From Trichomonas tenax (taxonomy: Eukaryota > Parabasalia > Trichomonadida > Trichomonadidae), in the NCBI GenBank assembly GCA_023091735.1, contig JALKBU010000027.1, positions 62,001-126,000 of the forward strand: a stretch of 64,000 nt of DNA, written 5' to 3'. Both the position numbers and the translations under genes were made by a program. How positions within the stretch are numbered: position 1 is the stretch's first letter; every line of letters starts with the position of its first letter. Below the pieces are notes generated by a model that saw nothing but the letters and a program-made list of their open reading frames with translations, had not been told where the DNA came from and ran no database searches. Of this stretch, positions 1-9,250 are shown piece by piece.

Positions 1-126
1 GCCCAACAGAAACGTTTTGTATTGATATTTGTAAAAATATACTAAAACTAAGCTTTGATTGATAGAGTATAGGACACAGCACAAGAACATTTATTAAATA
101 ACGCATTCAAACAAACAAGATATCTT
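1..126. other. Window edge, no gene seen
   Basis: AT-rich DNA downstream of the minus-strand gene that ends at 127. No reading frame or repeat is visible. It is probably the 3' flank of that gene, or the space before a gene outside the window. Confidence 0.5.
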
Positions 127-720
127 CTATTTCTTAATTGTAATCAATAAAAATCCAATGATCCATATAATTACTCCAAGGGATACACCAAGTATATTAC
201 TTAGATCAAAGTCGTAGCACGGAAATACGAATAGAGATAATGGTCCGGCAACTAAACCTAATATAAAACCGAATAAAAATCTTTTGACGCCAATGAATCC
301 ACATATACGCATTTCATTTGCGTTTATTCTCCTAAAGAATAAATTAGGAAGAAGATCGGCGATATCATCAATAGTTTCTTCTAAAACAATTGTATTATCA
401 TCATCGTAATCCACATCCTGTATGCCAAAAATATTTGTGGTTGTTTTAGGGACTCTAATATGAGGCTCCCAAATTACATTAACTAAAAACTCGTTTTGAT
501 TAGAATCCAATGCAAGATTTTCATCGTGTTCGTATAAGTGTCCATCTTTGATTATACATGGATTTGAATTTTTTGGTTTTGAAATACTTGGTTCATTTTG
601 TATTAATTTCAGGAAATTTTCAACAGTAATATCCTTGTTGAGGGTGAACCTTTTACGGTTCCTGTCTTCAAAACAGGCCGTAATTGTGATCTTTGAAGGA
701 TCCTGTGAAAGTTCCCCCAT
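127..720 (-). CDS. Ubiquitin-like domain protein with two C-terminal membrane helices
   Basis: 197 residues. Residues 11-85 show a pattern expected of a ubiquitin-like fold: a strand at ITITACF, a second strand, an amphipathic helix near 31-41, then IIKDGHLYEHDENLAL resembling the ubiquitin-like loop that precedes the last strand (FLVNVIW). An acidic linker (about 102-125) follows, then two hydrophobic segments at about 143-167 and 175-195 that should form a membrane hairpin. A ubiquitin-like head with a C-terminal hairpin occurs in Dsc3- and TMUB-type proteins of membrane ubiquitin ligase complexes, so a role in ER or Golgi protein quality control is possible but inferred. The ATG at 720 has TGTCACTTTT about 8 bases upstream on its own strand. 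It is divergent from the helicase gene. Confidence 0.55.
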   Translation of the reverse strand: MGELSQDPSKITITACFEDRNRKRFTLNKDITVENFLKLIQNEPSISKPKNSNPCIIKDGHLYEHDENLALDSNQNEFLVNVIWEPHIRVPKTTTNIFGIQDVDYDDDNTIVLEETIDDIADLLPNLFFRRINANEMRICGFIGVKRFLFGFILGLVAGPLSLFVFPCYDFDLSNILGVSLGVIIWIIGFLLITIKK

Positions 721-781
721 ATTTATAAAAGTGACAGATTAAAATCTTACGAAAAGTGCAAAAAACATAAAAGTGACAGTA
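721..781. promoter_or_regulatory. 61-bp divergent promoter with two AAAAGTGACA copies
   Basis: The interval separates two divergent ATGs and holds the same plus-strand decamer twice, at 727-736 and 769-778. Read toward the minus gene the first is TGTCACTTTT, which fits the Trichomonas initiator TCAYW. Read toward the helicase the second is GTGACA, 3 bases from the ATG, with no TCA. Both copies have the same absolute orientation. Promoter function is inferred from position. Confidence 0.55.
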
Positions 782-2131
782 ATGGCGGAAGACAAAATCA
801 TCAGTTTCCTTGATCTCAAGCTTGCAAAACCAATCATTCGCGCTCTAAATGAAAACAATTTCACCAACCCTACAAAAGTACAGGCTGAAACAATTCCAAA
901 GATCATTTCTGGACAGGATATTTGTGCAACTGCTATTACAGGCTCTGGTAAATCCATGGCCTTTTTGATTCCGATAGTTCAGAAACTGCTCAACTTTAGA
1001 GGTCTTCCAGGTCCAAAGGCACTCATTATGAGCCCTACAAGAGAACTTGCCCAACAATTGAAGAGCGTTTGTGATATGCTCGCGACACACTGTGCAATCA
1101 CATCAACACTCGTCATTGGTGGTGTCTCTGACGAAGAACAGAGGGAACTTCTCACTCCTGCACCAGATATTATCATTGGTACACCAGGTCGTTTTATTGA
1201 TTCAATTTTTAACGCAAAAGTATTAAAGCTCGATAACTTACAGTTTTTCGTCCTCGATGAAGCAGATAGATTACTCGGTAAAGGATTCGAATCACAACTT
1301 AACACAATCGTGGGTCAACTCCCAGAAAAGCATCAAACACTGCTCTTCACAGCAACTCTCAACGATCAAGTTGCAAAACTTGCAACAAAAATACAAAAGA
1401 AGTCCACTGAAAAAATTAACATCAACCCCTACATGGAGTTAAATCCAAATATCACTCAGATATTCATTAAGACAAAGAAGGAAGAACGTCGTCTTCCATA
1501 TCTTGTAGCACTCTGCAGAAACATGTGCAAAGACAAAACTCTTGTTTTCTTCCCAACAAAAGCACTCGCTCATCATGTTTTCTTACTTTTCAAGAACATC
1601 GGTATCAAGTCTGCAGAGCTTCACGCAGATCTTTCTCAGACAGTTCGTAACGAAGCAATCGAACAATTCAGATCATCTCAAGTTCAGTATCTTCTTGCAT
1701 CAGATCTTGCTGCAAGAGGTATTGATATTCCTGATATCGAGTATGTTATCAACTTTACAATTCCTAATGAGCTTGAGCGCTACATCCATAGAACAGGTAG
1801 AACAGGTCGTGCTGGCAAAAAGGGTACTGCTATTTCACTTGTTGTCACTCCAGATGAAAAGCGTATCATGAAGAAGATGGAGAAGCACTCTCCAGGCCTT
1901 GTTCAGTACATGACAATCCCTGACAACCTCAAGCAGCAGGCTCAAGAGAGCGTTTCGCAATATGAGGAAGAAATAGAGGCAGAGAAGAAGCGTGAAGAAG
2001 AAGAAAAGGAAAGGAGAGCGGAAATAGCGGCCGAAAAGAGAATGAAAGCAATGCTCGACATAGAAGAAGAAGTCCCACAGAAGTTACCTGGCGAGGATTC
2101 CTTCAAGCGCCACAAGAAAGGCAAAAAATAA
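782..2131 (+). CDS. DEAD-box RNA helicase, DDX27/Drs1-like
   Basis: 449 residues from the ATG at 782. It has an almost complete DEAD-box motif set: Q motif (FTNPTKVQAETIP), Walker A AITGSGKS, PTRELAQQ, GTPGR, DEAD, TAT in place of the usual SAT, DLAARGIDIPD and HRTGRTGRAG. The N-terminus (F-L-DLKLAKPIIRALNENNF) and the phrase GQDICATAITGSGKS resemble DDX27/Drs1, an ATP-dependent helicase of 60S ribosome biogenesis in the nucleolus. The C-terminal 60 residues are a charged E/K/R helix ending in a basic KGKK tail. The last Walker A residue is Ser, not the usual Thr, a conservative change. The stop lies in TAAAG, which contains the UAAA tetranucleotide used for trichomonad polyadenylation. Assignment to DEAD-box is firm; the Drs1 branch is likely but not proven. 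Confidence 0.9.
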   Translation: MAEDKIISFLDLKLAKPIIRALNENNFTNPTKVQAETIPKIISGQDICATAITGSGKSMAFLIPIVQKLLNFRGLPGPKALIMSPTRELAQQLKSVCDMLATHCAITSTLVIGGVSDEEQRELLTPAPDIIIGTPGRFIDSIFNAKVLKLDNLQFFVLDEADRLLGKGFESQLNTIVGQLPEKHQTLLFTATLNDQVAKLATKIQKKSTEKININPYMELNPNITQIFIKTKKEERRLPYLVALCRNMCKDKTLVFFPTKALAHHVFLLFKNIGIKSAELHADLSQTVRNEAIEQFRSSQVQYLLASDLAARGIDIPDIEYVINFTIPNELERYIHRTGRTGRAGKKGTAISLVVTPDEKRIMKKMEKHSPGLVQYMTIPDNLKQQAQESVSQYEEEIEAEKKREEEEKERRAEIAAEKRMKAMLDIEEEVPQKLPGEDSFKRHKKGKK

Positions 2132-2292
2132 AGTTATATAGATTATATTATTTAAAATAGATTTGTATAATTGGTTCTTTTTTAGTTTCTATTTTGCATA
2201 AATTCTTAATTTTGTTGGAAAGCAAGAGAACTAATTTGTATGTATTCAATTATATAAAAGGAATTTAATACAACAAGCGAAAATATCATATG

Positions 2293-3513
2293 TTAAACCA
2301 TATACAGCCACGGAGAGCAGAGCAATTCTTCAGCCGTCGGTCTCTGCTTTGGAATTATAGCAAGCATTGGCTCTAAAAATTCGGTTAATTCTGCTGCATC
2401 TTGATCGCTAAGTCCATACTTTATGAGGAGGTTGTATAAGCACGGAAGTTGCTTATGGTATGTGGCAATGAGTCCTCCGTGTCTATTATAGAGTGCTGAA
2501 TAATATCTTCCGTTTCTTGCCCAGTCTCTTGGAATTGGACCTAAAACAGACTCAATCATCGACAAATGGACGGCGTCAAACAACTCCCTGTTCTTCGAGT
2601 TTTCCTCTTTGTCTGAGTCAGACAAGATGGGGTCAAATAAATGATGCCTTGTCGCTAATTCGAACGTCATGCATGCCAATGACCAAATATCAGCCGAGCT
2701 GTCATAGTTGTGACCTAAGAGTACTTCTGGTGACCTATACTGCCTCGTTTGAATGAGATCATTCAAGATTCCATCGACGAAACAGGAATTTCCGAAATCT
2801 CCGAGCTTGAAGTTGATTGTTGACTCATCATCCTCCAAGCAGTTGAATACCTCGCGAGTGTCATTCTCAGAGAATGGCTCATAAGGGAAAATCGGCCTTT
2901 CTGCGAATACATTTTCTGGTTTTAAGTCTGTGTGGATTGCTCCATTCTTGTGCATGAAATTGAGACCTTTGAGTGTATCTGAAACGATCTTTTTGATGAG
3001 CTTTAGAGGAATAGGAACATAAGTATCATCAAAATAGTTAATGAAAGTGAGAATATTCTGAGAAACGAGTTCCAACACAAAGCAGCAGTGGTTCTCGTAA
3101 TAGAACACATCGTAAAACTGTGTGATATGTTTTGAGGGATCATTTAGATTAGAAAGGTAAAGATTCATCAAAAGTTCGTCCTCATATTGAGAATCATCGG
3201 AATCTCCATCGTAGTATCTTTTCAGTACCTTAATCGCAACATTTTCACATCTTAAGTAATCATAAGCCAACCAAACAATACAGAACGTCCCCCTCCCAAT
3301 CATCGTCTTTATTTGGTACCTGTGGTTTAAAACCATATTGTTACGGAGAAATAACTGTCCATTATCTTGGTCGGTTTCGTAAAAACGGTCTAGTTGATCC
3401 ATTTTCTCACCGCTGTATGTTCTGTTTGGTTCTGTGCCGAAGCAGTACTCTGAGGACTGTTCTTCTTGTTCTTCTTCGAACTCTTCTTCCACAAATTCGT
3501 CTTCAGAACTCAT
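2293..3513 (-). CDS. SR-protein kinase (SRPK family)
   Basis: 406 residues. An acidic N-terminus (about 1-30) precedes a kinase domain from about 65: glycine loop GRGTFCIVW at 73-81, VAIK lysine at 95, HTDLKPEN at 194-201, DFGNSC at 239-244 and QTRQYRSPEV at 255-264. HTD-KPEN, D-GN-C and QTRQYR are hallmarks of SRPKs, which phosphorylate RS domains of splicing factors. The insert that splits the SRPK kinase domain is very short here (about 207-232, acidic), so the protein is close to a minimal SRPK. Most SRPKs have DLG where this has DFG. It converges on the helicase gene (161-bp gap). The C-terminus ends with the last kinase helix. Confidence 0.88.
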   Translation of the reverse strand: MSSEDEFVEEEFEEEQEEQSSEYCFGTEPNRTYSGEKMDQLDRFYETDQDNGQLFLRNNMVLNHRYQIKTMIGRGTFCIVWLAYDYLRCENVAIKVLKRYYDGDSDDSQYEDELLMNLYLSNLNDPSKHITQFYDVFYYENHCCFVLELVSQNILTFINYFDDTYVPIPLKLIKKIVSDTLKGLNFMHKNGAIHTDLKPENVFAERPIFPYEPFSENDTREVFNCLEDDESTINFKLGDFGNSCFVDGILNDLIQTRQYRSPEVLLGHNYDSSADIWSLACMTFELATRHHLFDPILSDSDKEENSKNRELFDAVHLSMIESVLGPIPRDWARNGRYYSALYNRHGGLIATYHKQLPCLYNLLIKYGLSDQDAAELTEFLEPMLAIIPKQRPTAEELLCSPWLYMV

Positions 3514-4017
3514 TTTCGTTTTTTAAATATTTTTAGTGTTTCTGTTTCTGACATTTCTATGATGTATGCTTCATGATTTTTGGTTTAAAATAGTTGTTGA
3601 TTATTATTGAAATTTCGTTACATAAAGTTCTCTTGAAGGAACAACTCTCAATCGATAATGCTCTTCAAAGTTAATGGTTTGGCATTAGGAACTCGGTTTT
3701 TCAAATTTCATAATTTTTTCCTATTGCTCATTGAAATGTCTGATTGCCTTTGTTGACTTTTCAGTGTACTAAATATTCACAAATATAATTAAAACTTAGC
3801 CAAATTTAAAAAATGAATAAATTTAATATGAATACAAATAACATTATGCTTACATAGCCCTCCATGAAAGCTAGCTATTCTCAAATACTTAAAGATCGAT
3901 TCTAAAGTTTTCAAAATAGCATAATTTGATAAAAACTAACAACAATGAAACAAGAAGTATGCCTTCCAGGGGTGGTTGGTATTTGATTAAAACAAACAAA
4001 AACATTTTAATAACATT
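3514..4017. other. Intergenic, nothing recognised
   Basis: About 500 bases of AT-rich DNA between two minus-strand genes. It must hold the SRPK promoter (near 3514-3560) and the 3' end of the LRR gene transcript. I see no ORF, RNA gene or repeat. Confidence 0.4.
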
Positions 4018-5142
4018 TCAAACTTCGTTCAATCTTTGATATTCGTAGATCTTTGACTTCATGTCCTCCATCACATCAACAATGTCTTTTGCTTCTGCTC
4101 CAATTAAGATCGTATCGTCGTCATAAATATATCCATTCAATTTTGCGACAAGTTTGTCTCTGATCTCTCTCAGTTGATCATTTTGTTCACGAAGATATGA
4201 ATCAGAGAGAGATTCTGGATCATCTAAATCATCAATATTTGGAATATCATCAGTGGTTGATCTGTGAATGCGAACAGTTTGTTCTGTCATTTCTGGATTG
4301 AGAGAACGAACTCTGTGTCTTGGTATCAAAACTCTTCCAATTTCAGACGTTGAAAGTGAATTGCTCTGAAGACTTGACAGTGAATTTTGATACTCTCTGT
4401 TGACGACGTCTGGTTCAGAATATTGTTCATTTTCTTCATTATTCGATTTTGCATCAAATGTTGTCATTGTGACGTCATTTTCGATGAATTCAAGCATTTC
4501 TTGAATCTTTTCGAACTCTTCGGATGTGAAAAAGCATCCATCGACATTGAAAATCCTGAGTTTCCTATTTAAGTGTCTTGTTGTAGGTTTCATTGTAATA
4601 AACTGTGTTATTGCGTCGAATGATTTGGATGTGAGACCGCAATTTACAAAAGCAACTTCTTTATATCGATAAGGATTTATATTTTCTAATAAAAACGCTA
4701 AATCTAGATCCTGTGTAAAGACGTTTCTGAAGCGGATGCATTCTAATGTTCTGTTTTGTGTTATCGAACGAATTAGTTTTCTTAATAATTCTGGTTCAAT
4801 ATCGAAAGATGACAATGTTAAAGATTTTAGTGTTTTTGATTTTGGAATCGTTTGAATAAGAATTTTCAAAAGATATTGCAAATAATTTTTCTTTCTATAG
4901 GCGATCGATTGGATTACAGCTTTTAGTTTCTTGTCACTTAGCGAATCATTTTTCTTGTATTCTTCGAGTAGATCAGCTGAAAAAACAACTTTTGTGAATT
5001 TTTTATAAATCATATTAGGTAATGAATTGAAAAATCGTTTATAAAGCTTAACAGGGAGAATAGAAAAGTCATAAATGCACTGTAATTCGTCACCATTTCC
5101 GATGTAATACATCATTTCTGTCGAGAAAACCTGTTCACTCAT
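4018..5142 (-). CDS. Leucine-rich-repeat-like protein with C-terminal coiled coil
   Basis: 374 residues. Residues about 105-215 contain three or four irregular leucine-rich repeats of ribonuclease-inhibitor type (LKSLTLSSFDIEPELLRKLI, LECIRFRNVF, YKEVAFVNCGLTSKSFDAI, LRIFNVDGCFFTSEEFEKI). A polar, Ser- and Asn-rich linker (about 235-305) follows, then a predicted coiled coil (SDSYLREQNDQLREIRDKLVA onwards). There is no catalytic motif, signal peptide or membrane segment. Such LRR-plus-coiled-coil proteins are common in trichomonads and usually act as cytoskeletal or signalling scaffolds, but no role can be given here. On the coding strand, AAGTCAGTAAAAA directly precedes the ATG and gives a TCA initiator. 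Confidence 0.6.
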   Translation of the reverse strand: MSEQVFSTEMMYYIGNGDELQCIYDFSILPVKLYKRFFNSLPNMIYKKFTKVVFSADLLEEYKKNDSLSDKKLKAVIQSIAYRKKNYLQYLLKILIQTIPKSKTLKSLTLSSFDIEPELLRKLIRSITQNRTLECIRFRNVFTQDLDLAFLLENINPYRYKEVAFVNCGLTSKSFDAITQFITMKPTTRHLNRKLRIFNVDGCFFTSEEFEKIQEMLEFIENDVTMTTFDAKSNNEENEQYSEPDVVNREYQNSLSSLQSNSLSTSEIGRVLIPRHRVRSLNPEMTEQTVRIHRSTTDDIPNIDDLDDPESLSDSYLREQNDQLREIRDKLVAKLNGYIYDDDTILIGAEAKDIVDVMEDMKSKIYEYQRLNEV

Positions 5143-5350
5143 TTTTTACTGACTTCCGTTAGCATTGATTTCATATTATTCTTGTTAATCTATTATCTCC
5201 ATAGACATTATTTCACTTTTTTAAATATATTTATGATAAAATTTTGCATATTTTTCAATCCTGATTATTATGGTTTTTGTACAATATCAAAACACTATTT
5301 TAAATTATTTTTAAATTTTTTATGATACAAACATTATATATGGAAAGAAT
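5143..5350. other. Intergenic upstream of the LRR gene and MITE copy 1
   Basis: Very AT-rich, no ORF. It contains the upstream region of the minus-strand LRR gene and the left flank of the repeat element. Confidence 0.4.
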
Positions 5351-5949
5351 TAAAAAGTGGTACAAAAAGTGATATACTCTGACACGTAAAGTTATCAGAA
5401 TCTCTAGTTTTATGTGTCAAAATATTAATATTTTTGACATGTAAAGTCCTATAATCAATCAAATTATGTATTAGTTTTTATTTCAAAATCTTGTCTGACA
5501 GGAAGAACTAGGGACTATATTGACACAGGTACCACGCATGTTAGTAACTAAACTCACAGATCTTCCTTTCATACGCCATCATTAAGAAATCAAAGATTTC
5601 CACTTCAGAATGCCTCTGAAGAGCAAAATTAAATGCTTGATTGGGACTTGTAGCCAAGGTGCTAGCAATCCAGCCCACAGTTCTTCCTTTCAGAAGCATT
5701 CTGGCGAGTAAATCGCTGTTTATTTCGGAGATCGTGTCTGAAAGGAAGAACTGTGGACTGGATTGCTAGCATTTTGGCTACCAGTGCCAATGAAGCACTT
5801 AATTTTTCTTTTCAAAGTAAATTTAAACAAATATAGGATATCATTCTTCCAATAATCATTTATAATCACATGCCACGTAAATATTTATTTATCAAATATA
5901 TGTTTACATGTCAGATAATATCACTTTTTGTATCACTTTTTACGCAACA
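5351..5949. repeat. MITE-like inverted-repeat element, copy 1
   Basis: About 0.6 kb, very similar by eye along its whole interior to the element at 31753-32371. The ends are inverted repeats: the left end (AAAAAGTGGTACAAAAAGTG, 5353-5372, continuing to GACACGTAAA) matches the complement of the right end (ACATGTCAGATAATATCACT, 5906-5925, continuing to ACGCAACA). Inside, long inverted arms (about 5624-5693 and 5738-5807, spacer 44) form a second hairpin. A minus-strand frame stays open from 5765 to 5541. No transposase is present, so it would be non-autonomous. The outermost bases at the left do not match TGTTGCG at the right, and I find no target duplication, so the left end is eroded or differs in subfamily. 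Confidence 0.75.
5541..5765 (-). other. Short conserved reading frame inside MITE copy 1
   Basis: The frame has no suitable ATG but is open for about 75 codons and is also open in copy 2, with the same end (MMAYERKICEFSY) and the core ASTLATSPNQ. The segment AFNFALQRHSEVEIFDFLM looks vaguely like an ankyrin helix pair. It may be a fragment of a captured or ancestral gene. Coding function is doubtful. Confidence 0.35.
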
Positions 5950-6138
5950 ATTTTTCACTTCTAAAACTTTTAAGATTTTTCATATTTTCGTTTGTTTTTA
6001 GGAATGATAACTTGAACAGGTTCAAAATCTTCAATGAAAATAAATGTTTCATTACCTTACAAAATAGATGGCACTTTTCGTTTGAAAAACGGTTAGTTTT
6101 AATTTCTGATATTTACATTGTTCAAAAATTTTTAATAA

Positions 6139-7228
6139 ATGCAGAATGTTCCGCCTGACATCGGTGATTACATGTTTGGCGAGCACATTGATCGTGGGGA
6201 GTTCTCATATGTCTATACTGTGAAAAAAAGCAAAGCAACCAACTATTCGCATGTAAAATTATATATAAAACAGTTAATGGACGGAAAAGAGTCAATTACA
6301 GTATTGATTTAGAGATAAAAATTAGGAAGACAGTCGATAGTCCTTACGTTGTTAGATTCATCGATTTATTTGAAGATGATAATTCATATTATATGATTAT
6401 GTAATATTGTCAAAGTGGAACGTTATTCAACATGCTCGTAAAAGGTCATGGAACAACTAACGATGTTGCAAAAAGAATATTTTACCAAATTTTAATGGGA
6501 CCTTCAACTTTTCATTCATCAAAAATCGCTCATTTGGATATAAAGCCAGAAAATATCTTTCTTGATGAGAATGAGAACGTCAAAATAGGAGACTCCAGTA
6601 TATCTGGATTCATTGATGAGGATCAAACGACAAATTCAACTTGCGGAACAAAATATTATGTTTCTCCTGAATGCATATCCGGAACAGACTATAATCCGTT
6701 TATAAGTGATATGTGGAGTTTGGGGTCACTTTATATTGTATGGTAACAGGAAACTTGCCTTGGAAGAAGGGAGAAAAGCAGGACATACTTAGTCAGATCC
6801 AAGCGTGTGAATATTCTATTCCTTTGACTGTAATTCCTGGGATTAAAGATGTGATACAAGGCTTACTGCAAGTAAATCCAGATGACAGATGGAGCATCGA
6901 AGACTGCTTGAAATCTAGATGGCTTTATAAGATGACTGAAGACAAATTCTTTGCAAAATTATCCAATTCAGATATTTATTTCTTTAACATTCATGAAATG
7001 GATAGGATAGACACAACATCCATGCTGACGAACAGATCTTCCAGTCAATCGAATTTCAATCGTGACCAAAGATCTTCCACCAACTATAGAAAGTTTTTGC
7101 CATTGCCATCTAAAAATGCATCTCCTGGTCTCAAAAATGCTGTCATGTCGAATACCAGAAGTCCTGTTAAATTAGTTCCAAAATTGAATCACAACTCAAA
7201 ACCGCGTGACATTCCCTCTTCATTATAG
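6139..7228 (+). pseudogene. Broken serine/threonine protein kinase (CAMK/SNF1-like)
   Basis: An ATG at 6139 opens a kinase N-lobe (IGDYMFGEHIDRGEFSYVY). The frame is lost just before the VAIK-type lysine (about 6245-6254), continues in another frame through VRFIDLFEDDNSYYMIM, hits TAA at 6402-6404 where an acidic hinge residue is expected, goes on through HLDIKPEN and GTKYYVSPE, and shifts again near 6720 in the DMWS(F/L)G motif. The rest (TGNLPW, a kinase C-lobe and a Ser/Arg-rich tail) is open to 7228. The catalytic loop reads HLD rather than HRD and DFG has become DSS. One nonsense and two frameshifts make a functional full-length kinase very unlikely. It lies 190 bases from MITE copy 1. 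In life it would have been about 360 residues with a short tail. Confidence 0.85.
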
Positions 7229-7373
7229 AGAAAAACCTCTTTATAAATGTTTGTATTATCTATTTTTAATCAGCTACTGTTTTTAATTCATACAATTTGA
7301 CATTCAAAATCATTTTTACATGACAGTTATTATTTTACAAGACAAAAATTTTAATTTCAATTTCCGTTAGTAT

Positions 7374-8348
7374 ATGAAAGCAAAGACTGCGAGAAATTTG
7401 AGTCCTTCACACAGTAGAAAGCGCATCCTCAATTTCGCGCCTGTGACTCCTCGCATTTCATTGCCAAGACCTCCACAAACTATTCGAATTAAGTACATAA
7501 GCAATTTTAATACAACAGAAAAAGGATCTTTCGGCAGTGACGCACCGAAAATAACGATAGGAAGCATGCTAAATATATACAAGGATCCTTTTGCTAATCC
7601 AGGACCAGCAGATTACACGATGCCCGATCTAAACTCCGGAAAAATCCTTTATCAGATTCCAAAATCATACAAGAAGGATACAGCAGAACATTACACACAG
7701 AACATAGACTTTATAATGCCGCCACCTCTAAAATCGATCGCAATCAAAATTCCAAATTCGGAAAGACAGCCTCTGTATGATCTATCTGATGCGCCTGGAC
7801 CATGCAAATACAACGTTCCGTACGGATTGACACCAACAGGTCATAAAATATCAAATGCTGTTCATCGTGGTCTTTTCGATGTAAATGCATCAGAACATCT
7901 TGGCCCAGGCTGCTACGAAGTGCAATACGACAGATCTATTACAGGAGTCACTGCAAAAATTTCAACAGACTTAAAACGCGGAGATTGGATGATTAATTCT
8001 AAAACTCCGGGCCCTGGAGAGTACACTCCAATCGTAAAAGTAAAAGAGCCATCTTACCTCATTGGAAAGAAATCTAGGCCTTCTAAACACAGCACAAATC
8101 AAAATTCATCAACACTTTATGCAATTGATGCGTTTTATATAAATCTACCGAAAGATATCGATCCCAAAGAGATTCTGATGTATTTGACCGAAGAACCGGC
8201 GATTCGTGCTTTTATTCATGAACTCGCGGAATTGGTGTTTTTCGCAAAGCCAGAAGATCCAATCGGCTATATTAGGAACTACTACTCGAAATTCCGTCCT
8301 AATCGTCAAGAATTGTCGAAAGTTAAGAAGAATCTTGAAATGTTTTAA
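7374..8348 (+). CDS. Sperm-tail PG-rich repeat (STPGR/SHIPPO) protein with C-terminal RIIa-like segment
   Basis: 324 residues. Four PGP-type repeats are visible: PGPADY (76-81), PGPCKY (141-146), GPGCYEV (177-183) and PGPGEY (212-217), each followed by a strand-like stretch as in ODF3/SHIPPO and STPG proteins, which bind axonemal microtubules. The last 50 residues are different: EEPAIRAFIHELAELVFFAKPEDPIGYIRNYYSKF resembles an RIIa/Dpy-30-type dimerisation-docking helix pair with the typical P-DP--YI--YY. That would fit anchoring to radial-spoke or AKAP-like partners. The STPGR call is good; the docking domain is an inference. TCAATTTCC lies about 13 bases before the ATG. Confidence 0.75.
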   Translation: MKAKTARNLSPSHSRKRILNFAPVTPRISLPRPPQTIRIKYISNFNTTEKGSFGSDAPKITIGSMLNIYKDPFANPGPADYTMPDLNSGKILYQIPKSYKKDTAEHYTQNIDFIMPPPLKSIAIKIPNSERQPLYDLSDAPGPCKYNVPYGLTPTGHKISNAVHRGLFDVNASEHLGPGCYEVQYDRSITGVTAKISTDLKRGDWMINSKTPGPGEYTPIVKVKEPSYLIGKKSRPSKHSTNQNSSTLYAIDAFYINLPKDIDPKEILMYLTEEPAIRAFIHELAELVFFAKPEDPIGYIRNYYSKFRPNRQELSKVKKNLEMF

Positions 8349-9250
8349 AAACAATTGTTTGTTATGTAAATTGTATATTAGCCATCGCTTTAAACACTTA
8401 GCCCTTCAATTATTTCTCCTCAGAGGGATTTATTAATACAAATTGAATTTCAAGAATTAAAATAAGCATCCAATAATTTGGGATTTTGCTATCTTCAGTA
8501 TAAAGGTTACAAGACCTGAACAGCATCTTTCAAACACAAAAATTTAATTAAACACAATTAAATTGAAACAAAGATTCATATGAGCTTTATTTATTCTAGA
8601 AAATATGTTTTATTTTATCTATACACATCCAAAACATGAAATGAGCTATTTTTGATGTTGGGTATTTGATCGCCAGCCTTGGCTTGAACATTCCTGGATT
8701 TTCCCACCACTATCATCGCACACTATCACACATTTGAAATATCTTGAAATTTATGATAAATGTTTTATTTTCTTGTGTCGATAAATTGAGATAAAAAGAT
8801 AAAAAACACTCCGAGACCCACTCAAACCTTGGCACATTAACGGTTATCTTCTGACATTATTCCACTAAGCTATTTTGACATGTAAAGCTCTCAATTATTT
8901 TCAACTATTTATTTTTTTCCAAATTTGAAATTTCCTGATCCCAAGTTACTGGTTCGATGATACTCTGCCACATTATTCAACTATACCATATATATCTATA
9001 TTTAAAATCTCAAGTCAAGTTGATGAGATCAAAGAGAGAGAACACCTTTATTAACAAAAATATAGTTAAATGATGTCAGATCTCATGCGTATATAATCAG
9101 GCAGCTATTGATATGATATTAGTATATGAGAAGAAGCATAATAATGAAAAATTAAATGAGGAATTATATTTTTCTCAAGTCTTGAAATACATAATTACAT
9201 AGGAACGGCTAAAATACAAATCAGTTTGAATAGATGTAAAAGTCAAAAAA
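8349..9250. other. Intergenic, 0.9 kb, with one TGACATGTAAAG word
   Basis: AT-rich with no usable ORF. The dodecamer TGACATGTAAAG, which is part of the MITE ends, occurs alone at 8876-8887 and may be the trace of a decayed element. GTCA lies 7 bases before the next ATG. Nothing else is recognised. Confidence 0.4.

Noticed and set aside
8951..8961. GGTTCGATGAT as a tRNA B box
   Set aside because: It does not fit GGTTCGANTCC, and no A box or cloverleaf can be made around it. No other tRNA candidate was seen.
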